From NCBI RefSeq assembly GCF_025548555.1, contig NZ_JAJLPA010000002.1, forward strand, positions 62,001 through 126,000: a stretch of 64,000 nucleotides of DNA. Reading direction: 5' to 3'. This DNA comes from Sphingomonas sp. A2-49 (lineage in GTDB: Bacteria > Pseudomonadota > Alphaproteobacteria > Sphingomonadales > Sphingomonadaceae). The notes under the pieces are model-generated. The model made no database searches. It was not told the origin of the DNA and saw nothing but the letters and a program-made list of their open reading frames with translations. Positions 54,602 through 63,646 of this stretch are shown one piece after another; within the stretch, counting starts at the first letter, position 1, and the number at the start of each line of letters is the position of its first letter. Made by a program: the position numbers and the translations under genes.

Positions 54602-54955
54602 TCAGATGGCCATGCTCATGATGTCCTTGTAGGCGGAAAGGACCTTGTTGCGGACCTGCAGGGTCGCTTCAAACGAGACCGAAGCGCGCTGCTGCATCAG
54701 CGCTACGGTGGCGATGTCGGTGGTATCGCCGCGTTCATAGGCTTCGGTGGCGACATCCTCCTGCTCCTGGATCGCATTCACCTTCTGGAGCGCGTCCTGC
54801 ATCGTCGCGGCGAAGCTCGAGGGTGGAGTAGCGACGTTGCTCGGCCCGCGTAGCGAAGTTGGCGCGGGAGCGGAGGCTACGTCCCGAAGCGCGGCATTGC
54901 GCTGAAGAACGGCGTTGCGCAACGCCAGCACGTCGGCCACCCCGTTCACGTTCAT
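54602..54955 (-). CDS. fliE: Flagellar hook-basal body protein FliE, orphan
   Basis: A 117-residue protein with the full FliE signature: FAATMQDALQKVNAIQEQED, YERGDTTDIATVALMQQRAS and QVRNKVLSAYKDIMSM. GGGAGATG lies upstream of ATG 54955. FliE links the MS ring to the rod in flagella. No other rod or ring gene is nearby; the only other flagellar gene in the window is fliQ at 36.3 kb. Confidence 0.85.
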   Translation of the reverse strand: MNVNGVADVLALRNAVLQRNAALRDVASAPAPTSLRGPSNVATPPSSFAATMQDALQKVNAIQEQEDVATEAYERGDTTDIATVALMQQRASVSFEATLQVRNKVLSAYKDIMSMAI

Positions 54956-55096
54956 CGCCCATCTCCCGCATTCACCAGCGCTGTCCACTTGTTCTGGGGT
55001 GTCAAGTTTAACAACTCGTTAGTCATGTTTGGCAGGGCGACGCGCAAGCCCAGCAGCCGACGTGCTCGTCAAGCCTCGCTTGAGCTCAGCAGTTGC

Positions 55097-56593
55097 TCAA
55101 GCACGGCGGTGCCGCGAACGCCCGCGATGCCGATGCCGCAGATGAAAGAGCAGCCCGCGCCGACGGGAGAGCGGTTCGAACATTGCATCCGGCCCTTCCG
55201 GGTCGAGCAACTCGGTGTCGGCCAACCATTCTCCCGCGGCGGTGAGCTCGGGAAGCTCATAGTCGCGTAGCGAACGTCCCGATGTCTGTAAGGCGGCGAT
55301 GCTCGCGATCAGAGAGCCCGTTTCGACCATTTTGCTCGCCACCGCCTCGCGCGTAGCCCCGAGATGCTCGGCCAGGAGCCCGTCGCGAATGTCCGCGATC
55401 ACCCGCTCGACACCCACGTCCGGCGCACTGGGCGCGTCGATCGTCACGTCGCACTCGGTATCGAGTCGCAGCGAGCGGTTGTTAAAGTTCGACGATCCCA
55501 CCCGCAGCACTTCATCGTCGATGACCGTGACCTTTGCATGGACGTAGATCGGCACGCCTTCGGCGGTAAACGGGTGGTATAGGCGAAAACGCCCATGCAC
55601 GTCGCGCTTGCGCAGTTCGGAAACGAGGCGCGCCCGCGCCGTGTCCATCGCGATCGGCTCAAGCCAACCGTTCGCGGTAGTCGGGTTGACGATCACGATC
55701 TCCGGACCGTCCGGTTCGTCGAGACGCCGTGCGATCGCCTCGGCTACGCGCCGAGACGCGAAATACTGGCTTTCGGCATAGATGAGACGTCGGGCGCGGG
55801 CGATAAGCGTTACATAAAGCGCCTCGATCTCATGCACGGGCTCCTGATCGTCCATCTGCGGCAGCGTCCGTGAGATACCGACCGGCACATTGACGAAGTC
55901 GGCAGCGAGCCCGGCGGGCCAGCAATCGCGTCCCCCAACGACCGGATCGAACGCCCGGCCGCCCGCCGCTCGCCACCGTTCCCGGCAGGCGTCGCCAAGG
56001 GCACCGGCGATTGGCCCCTCGAGCACCATCGCGGCGTCGTGCCAAGGCCCATGCGGTCGGCCGGCGGGCGTGATGCGGCGCGGTTCGCTATCCCGGTGTG
56101 CTCGGGTGTCCCATCGCTCGCGTGTCATGTCGATGCCGCCGCAGAACGCCACGCAGTCGTCGATCACCACCACCTTCTGGTGATGCGAGGCGGCGACTGG
56201 GTGATGGCCGTCGAGCTTCAGATGGATCTGCGGATCGCGCATCCAGCGCAGGAGCGTGAGTAGGGTACGGCCGTGGAAGAGCGTCGTCAGCGCACCGGTA
56301 TCCCACCGAAGGATGTGGATTTCGAGCAGGGGACTTTGCTTGACCAGCCAACTGATGAACGCCCCGACCGTTGGCGGACCCTCATCCTGACCGTCGCCAG
56401 CAAAGTGGATGCGGGCATCGAAGTCCCAGCCGATGAGCAGGATGCGCCGCTTGGCCTGGAGCATTGCCGATCTAGCCGCTCTGAAATACTCGTCCGCGTC
56501 GACAATGAAGGTCGCGCGTGTCGCCTCGGCGGTCTGCCAGAAGGCGCGCTGGAGGGTTGCGGCACTCATGGGCTTGGACGGCTCAGCGTCCAT
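55097..56593 (-). CDS. Phospholipase D / cardiolipin synthase-like protein
   Basis: A 498-residue protein with two HKD-type catalytic motifs: SHHQKVVVIDD (about residue 137) and VHAKVTVIDDEVLRVGSSNFNNRS (about 352). The layout matches bacterial PLD family enzymes that transfer phosphatidyl groups. There is no clear membrane anchor. It overlaps the DedA gene by 11 bp and is probably cotranscribed with it, pointing to a membrane-lipid role. Confidence 0.85.
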   Translation of the reverse strand: MDAEPSKPMSAATLQRAFWQTAEATRATFIVDADEYFRAARSAMLQAKRRILLIGWDFDARIHFAGDGQDEGPPTVGAFISWLVKQSPLLEIHILRWDTGALTTLFHGRTLLTLLRWMRDPQIHLKLDGHHPVAASHHQKVVVIDDCVAFCGGIDMTRERWDTRAHRDSEPRRITPAGRPHGPWHDAAMVLEGPIAGALGDACRERWRAAGGRAFDPVVGGRDCWPAGLAADFVNVPVGISRTLPQMDDQEPVHEIEALYVTLIARARRLIYAESQYFASRRVAEAIARRLDEPDGPEIVIVNPTTANGWLEPIAMDTARARLVSELRKRDVHGRFRLYHPFTAEGVPIYVHAKVTVIDDEVLRVGSSNFNNRSLRLDTECDVTIDAPSAPDVGVERVIADIRDGLLAEHLGATREAVASKMVETGSLIASIAALQTSGRSLRDYELPELTAAGEWLADTELLDPEGPDAMFEPLSRRRGLLFHLRHRHRGRSRHRRA

Positions 56594-57188
56594 GGCGAGG
56601 CCTCCAGGTCGCCACCCGCCATGCGTACCAGAGCACTAGCACGACGATGATTCCCGTCGAGAAAGGGCCCATCAAACGATCGACCACCCCATAGCGCTGT
56701 CCAAGCAGAAACCCGGCGGCGGCGAGGATTGCCGTCCAAGCGGCCGTGCCGACCGTCGACCAGAACAGGAACGGTCCCAAGGGCATCCGCAGAAGCCCGG
56801 CCGGGATGGACACGACCGATCGCACGGTCGGAACGATGCGGCCGACACAGACGAACAGCGCGCCATGACGACCGAACCAACTTTTCGCGCGTTCGACCTC
56901 TTCCCACCCCAGCGTCAACCATCGGCCGTGCCGATCAATCAACCCGTGTAGCCGGTCGATGCCGAGCATGCGAGCAACCGCATACCAGCAGAGGTTGCCG
57001 GTCATGGCGCCGGCAGCCCCGGCGGCAATCACGCCGGGTAGCGACAGCGCCCCACGGGCGGCGCGCAGCCCGGCGAGCGGCATTATGACCTCGGATGGCA
57101 GTGGCGGAAACACGGTCTCGACGAACATCAGCACGGCGATGCCGAAATAGCCGAGTTGATCGACAAGCTGCTGGATCCATTGCGCCAC
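56583..57188 (-). CDS. DedA-family membrane protein
   Basis: A 201-residue protein with the DedA/SNARE-associated fold: FPPLPSEVIMPLAGL near the N-terminus and GRIVPTVRSVVSIPAGLLRMP in the middle. DedA proteins are lipid flippases or scramblases linked to envelope homeostasis. The GTG start at 57188 has GAGGAAG upstream. It overlaps the PLD gene. Confidence 0.87.
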   Translation of the reverse strand: MAQWIQQLVDQLGYFGIAVLMFVETVFPPLPSEVIMPLAGLRAARGALSLPGVIAAGAAGAMTGNLCWYAVARMLGIDRLHGLIDRHGRWLTLGWEEVERAKSWFGRHGALFVCVGRIVPTVRSVVSIPAGLLRMPLGPFLFWSTVGTAAWTAILAAAGFLLGQRYGVVDRLMGPFSTGIIVVLVLWYAWRVATWRPRHGR

Positions 57189-57245
57189 TTTTCGCTTCCT
57201 CTCGGCTGTTCGTCCGTCAAAAGCGGTTCATCTCCGCCGGAAAGA

Positions 57246-57707
57246 TCAATGGTGGCCGCCTCCGCGGTGACCGCCCCCGAAATAGCCACCTCCGCGATGA
57301 CCGCCGCCATAGTGATGCCCTCCGATGCCGATGCCGATCCCTAGCGATCCGTAGAAGGGCGACCCATAGTAGCGGCGGGGGTAGCCGCCACCGTAAGAAA
57401 CGGGGCCGCGCCAACCGCCTCCACGATCGGCAACCGCAATCAGGCACTCGGTCGCCGAGGCCTGGGGAACCCCATCCGGTGTCTGCGGAGCAGCTCGCGT
57501 AGGCGGCAGGGCTGCCGGAGGAGCGGCGGCCGGTGCGCCGACTTGGGCATCTGGCGGCGCGATCGGCACCGCCCGGACCGCGCCGGGCGTGTCGCAAGGG
57601 ACGGCGTAATAGGAGTAGGAGAGGGGTGCTGCTCGATAAGTGGCACAGCCGCCTAGAAGGACCGGCGCGGCGAGCGTCGCGATCAGACATGTACGGTGGT
57701 AGGACAT
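57246..57707 (-). CDS. Lipoprotein with Pro-rich centre and Gly/His-rich tail
   Basis: A 153-residue protein with lipobox LLGGC, an Ala/Pro-rich centre, and a C-terminal repeat of GGGHHYGGG / HRGGGYFGGG units. Low-complexity His/Gly tails occur in other small proteins nearby. No domain is recognised. Confidence 0.6.
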   Translation of the reverse strand: MSYHRTCLIATLAAPVLLGGCATYRAAPLSYSYYAVPCDTPGAVRAVPIAPPDAQVGAPAAAPPAALPPTRAAPQTPDGVPQASATECLIAVADRGGGWRGPVSYGGGYPRRYYGSPFYGSLGIGIGIGGHHYGGGHRGGGYFGGGHRGGGHH

Positions 57708-58164
57708 CTTGTCGTTCCTTATTCAAGAAGGTTCGAGGTTGTAGAGTGGCGCACGGTCTGTCGTCGCCTGACGCCGGGCCGAAGCTGGTAGCGGCCACGG
57801 CCAAACTCCCAAGCCCCGGGCCGACGGATCATTTCGGCGCGCCCGTTACAATGACACGTCCGGCCGGGCGGCAGAGCGCACGCTCGGCGCTCGACAGCGA
57901 AAAGCCGATCAGGTGCGTTGTCGCCCGCGCCCTTCGCCGCCTTCGGCGATGTCGGGCATGCGCTATCGGTCGCCGGAACGATCACGGCTTTCGAACGTAG
58001 GCGGCAGCTTGACGGGCGCAGAGAACAGACGCGTCCGCGGTGGTGCTCATCATCCGCCGCGACGGTTCTGGGCGCGGGGTTCATCAACCCGGACGCTTGC
58101 CCCCACGTCGACCTTGTTCGCTTCCCGATCGTCCTAGCGAAACAGATTCCACGATCAGCCATCA
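57708..58164. other. Gap of about 455 bp without a recognisable gene
   Basis: Open frames on both strands are Arg-rich and lack starts with ribosome binding sites. A GGAAC ... CGTA pair with a 16-bp spacer near 57976-58000 on the plus strand resembles an EcfG-type promoter, but no plus-strand gene follows. Confidence 0.35.
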
Positions 58165-58641
58165 TTATCTCCGCGCGGCCAACATGCCGCTTGCGAGCAA
58201 GATGATAACGGCCAGGAGCAGGGCGGCCATCAGGCCCAAGAAGAACAGGCGGTTCTCTGCGGACGCGTCCGCAACGTTCCTGATCCGCCAGGCGACATAG
58301 CGTCCGCTCTGCTCGTGGGACCGGCGTCGCCATCCCAGGATGCGGCTGAATTCAGCCGGAGACAGCTGGAAGAATGACAGCGCCTCCGCAGCAGAAGAGC
58401 CTCGGAGACCTTCGATCCTGAGGATGGGATCGCGAAATGCGATGTCGAGCGGCGAGCCGGCCGGGGAGGGTAAGCTATTCTCGCCGGCATGGATCCGGTC
58501 GCGCACGGCCAACAGGTCGAATTGACGGGTAGGCTCCCGCTCAAGCAGCTCAGCCCACCGGAAAAGGCGCTCACGCCGGCACAAACTCGCTCCCGGCGGC
58601 GGCTGCGCAGGATGTCGTGTTGAGCTATGAACGCGTAGCAT
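58165..58641 (-). CDS. Membrane-anchored protein of unknown function
   Basis: A 158-residue protein. The N-terminal 125 residues are soluble and end with HEQSGRYVAWRIRNVADASAENR, followed by one C-terminal membrane helix (LFFLGLMAALLLAVIILLASGML). The ATG overlaps the 3' end of the STAS gene by 17 bp, suggesting translational coupling. No family is recognised. Confidence 0.5.
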   Translation of the reverse strand: MLRVHSSTRHPAQPPPGASLCRRERLFRWAELLEREPTRQFDLLAVRDRIHAGENSLPSPAGSPLDIAFRDPILRIEGLRGSSAAEALSFFQLSPAEFSRILGWRRRSHEQSGRYVAWRIRNVADASAENRLFFLGLMAALLLAVIILLASGMLAARR

Positions 58642-59008
58642 CGCCCGCGATCCCTCCCCGCGCCCAGTTTTCCGCTTCGGCCTTCTTATGCCGCTCGAAA
58701 AACCGGTTTTCCGCGGCGAATACGAGCCCTGAGGAAGCAGTGAGCCATTGACTCCACTTGGCGTCACCGACGACTGCAATTCGGCTGAATGTATTGCGGT
58801 GCGCGACTTCAGGTCGGCCATCGCCCAAAAGCGGCCCCAAATTCCAGCCGGTGAAACTAGGTCCGAGCTCAATCAGCATTGCAAACGGAGGCGATCCCAG
58901 GTCTTCAAAGCGTTCAAAGGCGGGAACGAAGTCGATGTAGTCCCGCGTTGTGAGGAGTCCATCTATGTACAGGTGCAGCAGTCCACCTTCTTCACGAGAA
59001 TCAAGCAT
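58625..59008 (-). CDS. STAS / SpoIIAA-like protein
   Basis: A 127-residue protein of the SpoIIAA-like family (EGGLLHLYIDGLLTTRDYIDF, PPFAMLIELGPSFTGW, RIAVVGDAKWSQWL). These single-domain proteins have a STAS-type fold and are thought to bind lipophilic ligands or partners. AGAGG precedes the ATG. It is coupled to the downstream membrane protein. Confidence 0.75.
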   Translation of the reverse strand: MLDSREEGGLLHLYIDGLLTTRDYIDFVPAFERFEDLGSPPFAMLIELGPSFTGWNLGPLLGDGRPEVAHRNTFSRIAVVGDAKWSQWLTASSGLVFAAENRFFERHKKAEAENWARGGIAGDATRS

Positions 59009-59080
59009 GAGAACCTCTAAGTAAATGGCGCGCAGATGAGGGTGCTGGTGACGGAGGTCGGCGGGAGCTTTCTGACGTGG

Positions 59081-59494
59081 TCACGCCAGACACCATGTCT
59101 TCAGCATATTCGTGCCGAGCCAAGCGTGGGTGCATATTCCCAAGACGAGGACAGCCGCCAATGCGACTGCGTCCTCCCAAACATTCCCCAATTGTGCACG
59201 TCGGGCGTCGATCGCTAGGCTCGCGAGCGCCACGACCAGATATGCTGAGAGAAGCAGGAACGCGGCCGCGACTGCCGGCGCCAAATGACGGCTTGTACAA
59301 AAACTGATGTGGCTGTGACGAGTCACGCTGCGCATTGCGAGAAGCGCGAGCGGCAGGCCGGCTGAGCTCAGCAGAAATAGGTGCAACGTTCGGCGCTGAA
59401 AGTTCCGACGGGCTGCCGTTCGGATCGCGTCGACACGGGCCTGCTCAACATCCTTGGCGGATGCCCGACGTCGTGGCGGTCGACTACGCGGCAT
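59081..59494 (-). CDS. Membrane protein of unknown function
   Basis: A 137-residue protein from ATG 59494 with a basic N-terminus (PRSRPPRRRASAKDVEQAR) and three membrane helices. No family is recognised. It stands between the STAS operon and the Nramp-like gene. Confidence 0.5.
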   Translation of the reverse strand: MPRSRPPRRRASAKDVEQARVDAIRTAARRNFQRRTLHLFLLSSAGLPLALLAMRSVTRHSHISFCTSRHLAPAVAAAFLLLSAYLVVALASLAIDARRAQLGNVWEDAVALAAVLVLGICTHAWLGTNMLKTWCLA

Positions 59495-59671
59495 GACTGC
59501 CGGTGCACGTTGGATGCCCCGTCTGGCCGTACCGCTGATCGCTATAGTGCGTAAGCGATGGGCCATCTTGCCCGCGACCGCATCTTGTACGCCCAACGAA
59601 CGTGCGGCCCCGCTTCATTGCCCAGATTGACCGGCACTCCGGCTTGGCAAAAGTGAGAATGGCCGCGGATC

Positions 59672-61003
59672 TCATGACGCCACCGCGAGAATGAGGGAAG
59701 CAATGACCGAGATCGCAAGCGTAGCGCTCGCGAGCCAGCCGAGTAGTTGTAGCCAACCTCCGATCGTCCAGTCGCCCATGATGTCGCGTCGGCGCGCCAT
59801 CAGCATCATCGCGGTCATCACCGGAACGGAGACAATGCCGTTGATCACGGCGCTCCAGAAGAGTGCCTGCATCGGGTTCACGGGTGCGAAGTTGATCGCC
59901 ATCCCCACCAGGGTGGCCGCAATAATGGTAGCGTAGAACGCACGTGCCTCAAGCGGCCGCCGGTTCAGGCCGGTCGGCCATCGCCGCGCCTCGCCAACGG
60001 CGTAAGCAGCAGAGCCTGCGAGCACGGGTACCGCGAGCAGGCCGGTCCCCACGATACCCACGGCGAAGAGACCAAATGCAAAAGGCCCGGCGATCGGCCG
60101 GAGCGCCGCAGCCGCCTGCGCCGATGACTCGATGGTGATGGGGCCGGATTTGGCAAAAGCGGCTGCAGCCGCAATCATGATGGCGAGCGCGACCAGATTG
60201 GAAAATGCCATGCCGACCATCGTGTCGACCTCGATCCGACCGATCGCCGCAGCGCCCTGCTCGGGAGCCCGCGTCAGCGGCTGGCGCCGGGGGCTCTCGC
60301 GCATGTCTTCGACCTCTTGACTGGCCTGCCAGAAGAACAGGTACGGGCTGATCGTCGTGCCGAAGATCGCGACGAGCGCGGTGAGGTAGGTCGTGGACCA
60401 GGTTAGAGACGGGTTTACCAGGCGCTTGGCGACTTCGGCCCACGACACCTGAACGAAGAACAGCGTCGCAACGTAGGCCAGCAGTGCGACCGCGAGCCAT
60501 TTAAGAATGCTGACGTAGCGTTGATATTTGAGGAGGACCTGCATCGCGACGCAGATCCCGGCGAAGACTGCGACCCAGACGAGCTGATCGCCACTGATCA
60601 ACAGCCGTGTGGCGTCCGCCATGGCGCCAAGATCCGCGCCGATGTTGATCGTGTTTGCCACCACGAGCAATCCTACGAGAACCTGAAGCAACCAGTTGGG
60701 ATAATGATGGCGCAGGTTGCCGGCGATGCCTCGGCCCGTCGTGCGACCGATCCGAGCGCTGATGATCTGCACTGCCGCCATCAGTGGGTAGGTGAACAGC
60801 ATCGACCAAAGCAGCGCATAGCCGAACGCGGCGCCTGCCTGACTGTACGTCGCAATCCCGCTCGGGTCGTCGTCCGAAGCGCCCGTGATCAAACCGGGCC
60901 CAAGAACCCGCAGGATGCGCGGCTTGCTTGGCTCGACTACCGCACTAGGCGGAACCCCGAGGTTGTCGTCTGCCGCTGCGTTTTCAGGCGAGCTATCAGT
61001 CAC
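59672..61003 (-). CDS. Nramp-family divalent metal transporter-like protein
   Basis: A 443-residue protein with about 11 helices. The first signature is DDDPSGIATYSQAG, where canonical Nramps have DPGN. The sixth-helix signature is TTISPYLFFWQASQEVEDM, lacking the canonical Met-Pro-His. These differences match the divergent Nramp-related group, so transport of Mn/Fe is not assured. It is located next to a P-type ATPase and a CDF gene. Confidence 0.8.
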   Translation of the reverse strand: MTDSSPENAAADDNLGVPPSAVVEPSKPRILRVLGPGLITGASDDDPSGIATYSQAGAAFGYALLWSMLFTYPLMAAVQIISARIGRTTGRGIAGNLRHHYPNWLLQVLVGLLVVANTINIGADLGAMADATRLLISGDQLVWVAVFAGICVAMQVLLKYQRYVSILKWLAVALLAYVATLFFVQVSWAEVAKRLVNPSLTWSTTYLTALVAIFGTTISPYLFFWQASQEVEDMRESPRRQPLTRAPEQGAAAIGRIEVDTMVGMAFSNLVALAIMIAAAAAFAKSGPITIESSAQAAAALRPIAGPFAFGLFAVGIVGTGLLAVPVLAGSAAYAVGEARRWPTGLNRRPLEARAFYATIIAATLVGMAINFAPVNPMQALFWSAVINGIVSVPVMTAMMLMARRRDIMGDWTIGGWLQLLGWLASATLAISVIASLILAVAS

Positions 61004-61057
61004 GTAGCAGCCCGGTCTGCGGCGCGGGCGCGAGCGCGAATTGATAAGTCGCCGTCT

Positions 61058-63646
61058 TCACGCGGTCGCTCGCTCGTTAACTGGTCTCGAGTCAGCCGGC
61101 CTGTCTGGGTCCCGGTAGGCCAACAACCGCAGCGCATTGAACACCACCAGCAGGGTGGAACCCTCATGCATTGCGACCGCGGGACCGATGCCGAGGCCGA
61201 AGATTGTCGCGGGCACCAGCACCGCAACCACGCCCAGGCTCACGAAAACGTTCTGCCTGATAATTGATCGGGTTCTGCGGCTCAGGCCTACCGCGAACGG
61301 AAGATGCGCAAGGTCGTCTGCCATCAGCGCCACATCTGCAGTCTCCAGCGCGACGTCGGACCCAGCAGCGCCCATCGCGATGCCTACCGTCGCGTTGGCC
61401 ATCGCAGGGGCGTCGTTGACGCCGTCGCCGACCATGGCCACCTTGGCCTGCGCTCGCAGCTTGCGGATCGCCTCCACCTTGTCATCAGGCATGAGATCGC
61501 CCCACGCCTCGTCGATGCCGACTTCCTTTGCGATGGCTTCGGCAACTTTTTGGTGATCGCCGGAGATGAGGATCATCCGCTTGATCCCGAGGTCACGCAG
61601 CTTGGCCAGAGTTGCCTTGGCGGCATCGCGCGGCGTATCCATCAGGCCGATCGCGCCCATGTCGCGATCGCCACGCCTGACGACCATCGTCGTGCGGCCA
61701 CGCTCCCGCAGCCCAGCGATGGCCTCTTCCATCGGTATCGAGAGCGGTTCGACCCCGTCGATGCCGAACATCTCCGCTTTGCCAATGAGAATCCGCTGCC
61801 CATCAACCTGCGCCGTGACGCCACGTCCGGTCAGGCTTTCGACGTCGGTCGCGACCGGAAGCGCGGCTTCGCCGATGCGGTCGCGGCCATCTCGCGCGAT
61901 TGCGCGAGCCAGCGGGTGATCGCTCAGGCTCTCGACGGCCACCGCGAGCGCCAAGAGCTCGGTTTCGGTGCTTCCCGAAGCAGGCAGGACGTCTGTGATC
62001 CGCGGGCGACCTTCGGTCAGTGTGCCCGTCTTGTCGAATGCGATCGCGTCCAGCGATCCGAGATACTCGAGAGGGCCGCCACCCTTGACCAGGACGCCGC
62101 CTCGCGCGGCGCGAGCTACGCCCGACAATACCGCACTCGGCGTCGCGATCGCCAAGGCGCAGGGGCTCGCGGCGACAAGAACAGCCATGGAGCGGTAGAA
62201 GCTGTCTCGGAACGGCTCGTCGATGACGACCCATGCGAACAGCAATAGGGTGGCCAAGCCCAGCACCGCCGGCACGAAAAAGCGCTCGAAACGATCCGTA
62301 AAGCGCTGCGTCGGCGACTTTTGCGCCTCCGCCTCGCTGACCATCTTCACGACCTTGGCGAGCGCGCTCTCGTTGGAGCGGCGGGTTACCTCGATCTCGA
62401 TCGCGCCGCTTCCGTTGATGGTGCCGGCGAACACCCGATACGCTGCTTCGAGCTGGTCCGGATTGGCGCTGGCCGCAGCGTGATCGACGACTGGCCGCTT
62501 ATCTACCGGTATGCTTTCGCCGGTAACTGGCGCCTGGTTGATGCTGCTCGTGCCTTTGATGACAAAGCCATCTGCCGCGAGGCGCTCGTCCGGCTTGACG
62601 ACGACGGTGTCACCGACGGCAAGTTCCTCGACTGGGATCTCGCGCACCTGATTGTCGCGGCGCACGAACGCGGTCTGGGGTGCGAGTTTCGCAAGGGCCT
62701 CGATTGCGCGTTTGGCGCGCCCCATCGCATAATGTTCAAGAGCATGGCCGATGCTGAACAGGAAGAGCAGCAAGGCGCCTTCCGCCCACGCGCCCAGAGC
62801 TGCCGCGCCCGCAGCAGCGACCAGCATCAGCGTGTCGATCTCGAAGCGGCGTAGCTTCAGATTATCGATCGCCTCGCGCAAGGTATAGAAGCCACCAAAG
62901 AAGTAGGCGGCGATATAAAAGGCGAGTGGCAGCCAAGCTGGCAGCGAAGCAAGCTTCTGGATCGCAAAGCCAAGCCCCAGCAGAGCGCCGCAGATAAGTG
63001 CGAAGATCAGTTCGCTATTCGCGCCGAAGACTCCACCGTGGGCGTGACCGTGATCGTGATCGTGTCCGTCGTCATGCTCGTGCCCTTCCTTATGGTCGGC
63101 ATGATCTCGGCCGTTCTGCCCAGCGGCGCTGCTATGATCGTGATCATCCGCGTTCGGCTCCACGCTGCCGCTGGTACCTTCTGGTATCCTCGACGACCTC
63201 GGCCTCAGGTAGACGCCTAGCTGCGACAGAATGCGCTGGAGCGCGGCCTCGCTGGTTGCGTCACGATCGTACTCGATGCGAACTGTTCCCGCCGGCGTGG
63301 CCTCTGCTTCGAGAACCCCCGTGCAACACCGTAGCCGCTCGCCCACGGTGCGAGCGCGACGCTCATGAGGTATGCCGTTGACCTGCCACACGACGTGTCC
63401 AAAGCGCTTTGTGATCGCGGCGCCCCGACTTTCGACGAGCCGTCGAATACGGAGAAGCGGTAGAATGGCTGGATCGTAGTGGATGCAGAGCTGCGGCGGG
63501 CCATTCGATTGCTCGCGGAGATGGGCGGAGTCCACTCCTTCCCTCTCGCGAATGTCGCCGAGTAGGCGCGTCACGCACGCGTCGGCAGCGCCGGCTATCT
63601 CGGGCAGGATCAACGGTATGTCGAGCCGCAGCTTGTTGGTGGTCAT
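61058..63646 (-). CDS. P1B-type heavy-metal ATPase with SPC motif and His-rich linker
   Basis: An 862-residue transporter. The N-terminus has two degenerate HMA-like regions, then a His/Asp-rich linker (about residues 165-205, HDHDHGHAHGG). The membrane metal site is SPC (AASPCALAIATPSAV), as in P1B-4 ATPases that export Co, Zn, Fe or similar ions. [12 protein letters not shown] and GDGVNDAPA motifs are intact. The start overlaps the CDF gene stop by 4 bp. Confidence 0.88.
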   Translation of the reverse strand: MTTNKLRLDIPLILPEIAGAADACVTRLLGDIREREGVDSAHLREQSNGPPQLCIHYDPAILPLLRIRRLVESRGAAITKRFGHVVWQVNGIPHERRARTVGERLRCCTGVLEAEATPAGTVRIEYDRDATSEAALQRILSQLGVYLRPRSSRIPEGTSGSVEPNADDHDHSSAAGQNGRDHADHKEGHEHDDGHDHDHGHAHGGVFGANSELIFALICGALLGLGFAIQKLASLPAWLPLAFYIAAYFFGGFYTLREAIDNLKLRRFEIDTLMLVAAAGAAALGAWAEGALLLFLFSIGHALEHYAMGRAKRAIEALAKLAPQTAFVRRDNQVREIPVEELAVGDTVVVKPDERLAADGFVIKGTSSINQAPVTGESIPVDKRPVVDHAAASANPDQLEAAYRVFAGTINGSGAIEIEVTRRSNESALAKVVKMVSEAEAQKSPTQRFTDRFERFFVPAVLGLATLLLFAWVVIDEPFRDSFYRSMAVLVAASPCALAIATPSAVLSGVARAARGGVLVKGGGPLEYLGSLDAIAFDKTGTLTEGRPRITDVLPASGSTETELLALAVAVESLSDHPLARAIARDGRDRIGEAALPVATDVESLTGRGVTAQVDGQRILIGKAEMFGIDGVEPLSIPMEEAIAGLRERGRTTMVVRRGDRDMGAIGLMDTPRDAAKATLAKLRDLGIKRMILISGDHQKVAEAIAKEVGIDEAWGDLMPDDKVEAIRKLRAQAKVAMVGDGVNDAPAMANATVGIAMGAAGSDVALETADVALMADDLAHLPFAVGLSRRTRSIIRQNVFVSLGVVAVLVPATIFGLGIGPAVAMHEGSTLLVVFNALRLLAYRDPDRPADSRPVNERATA

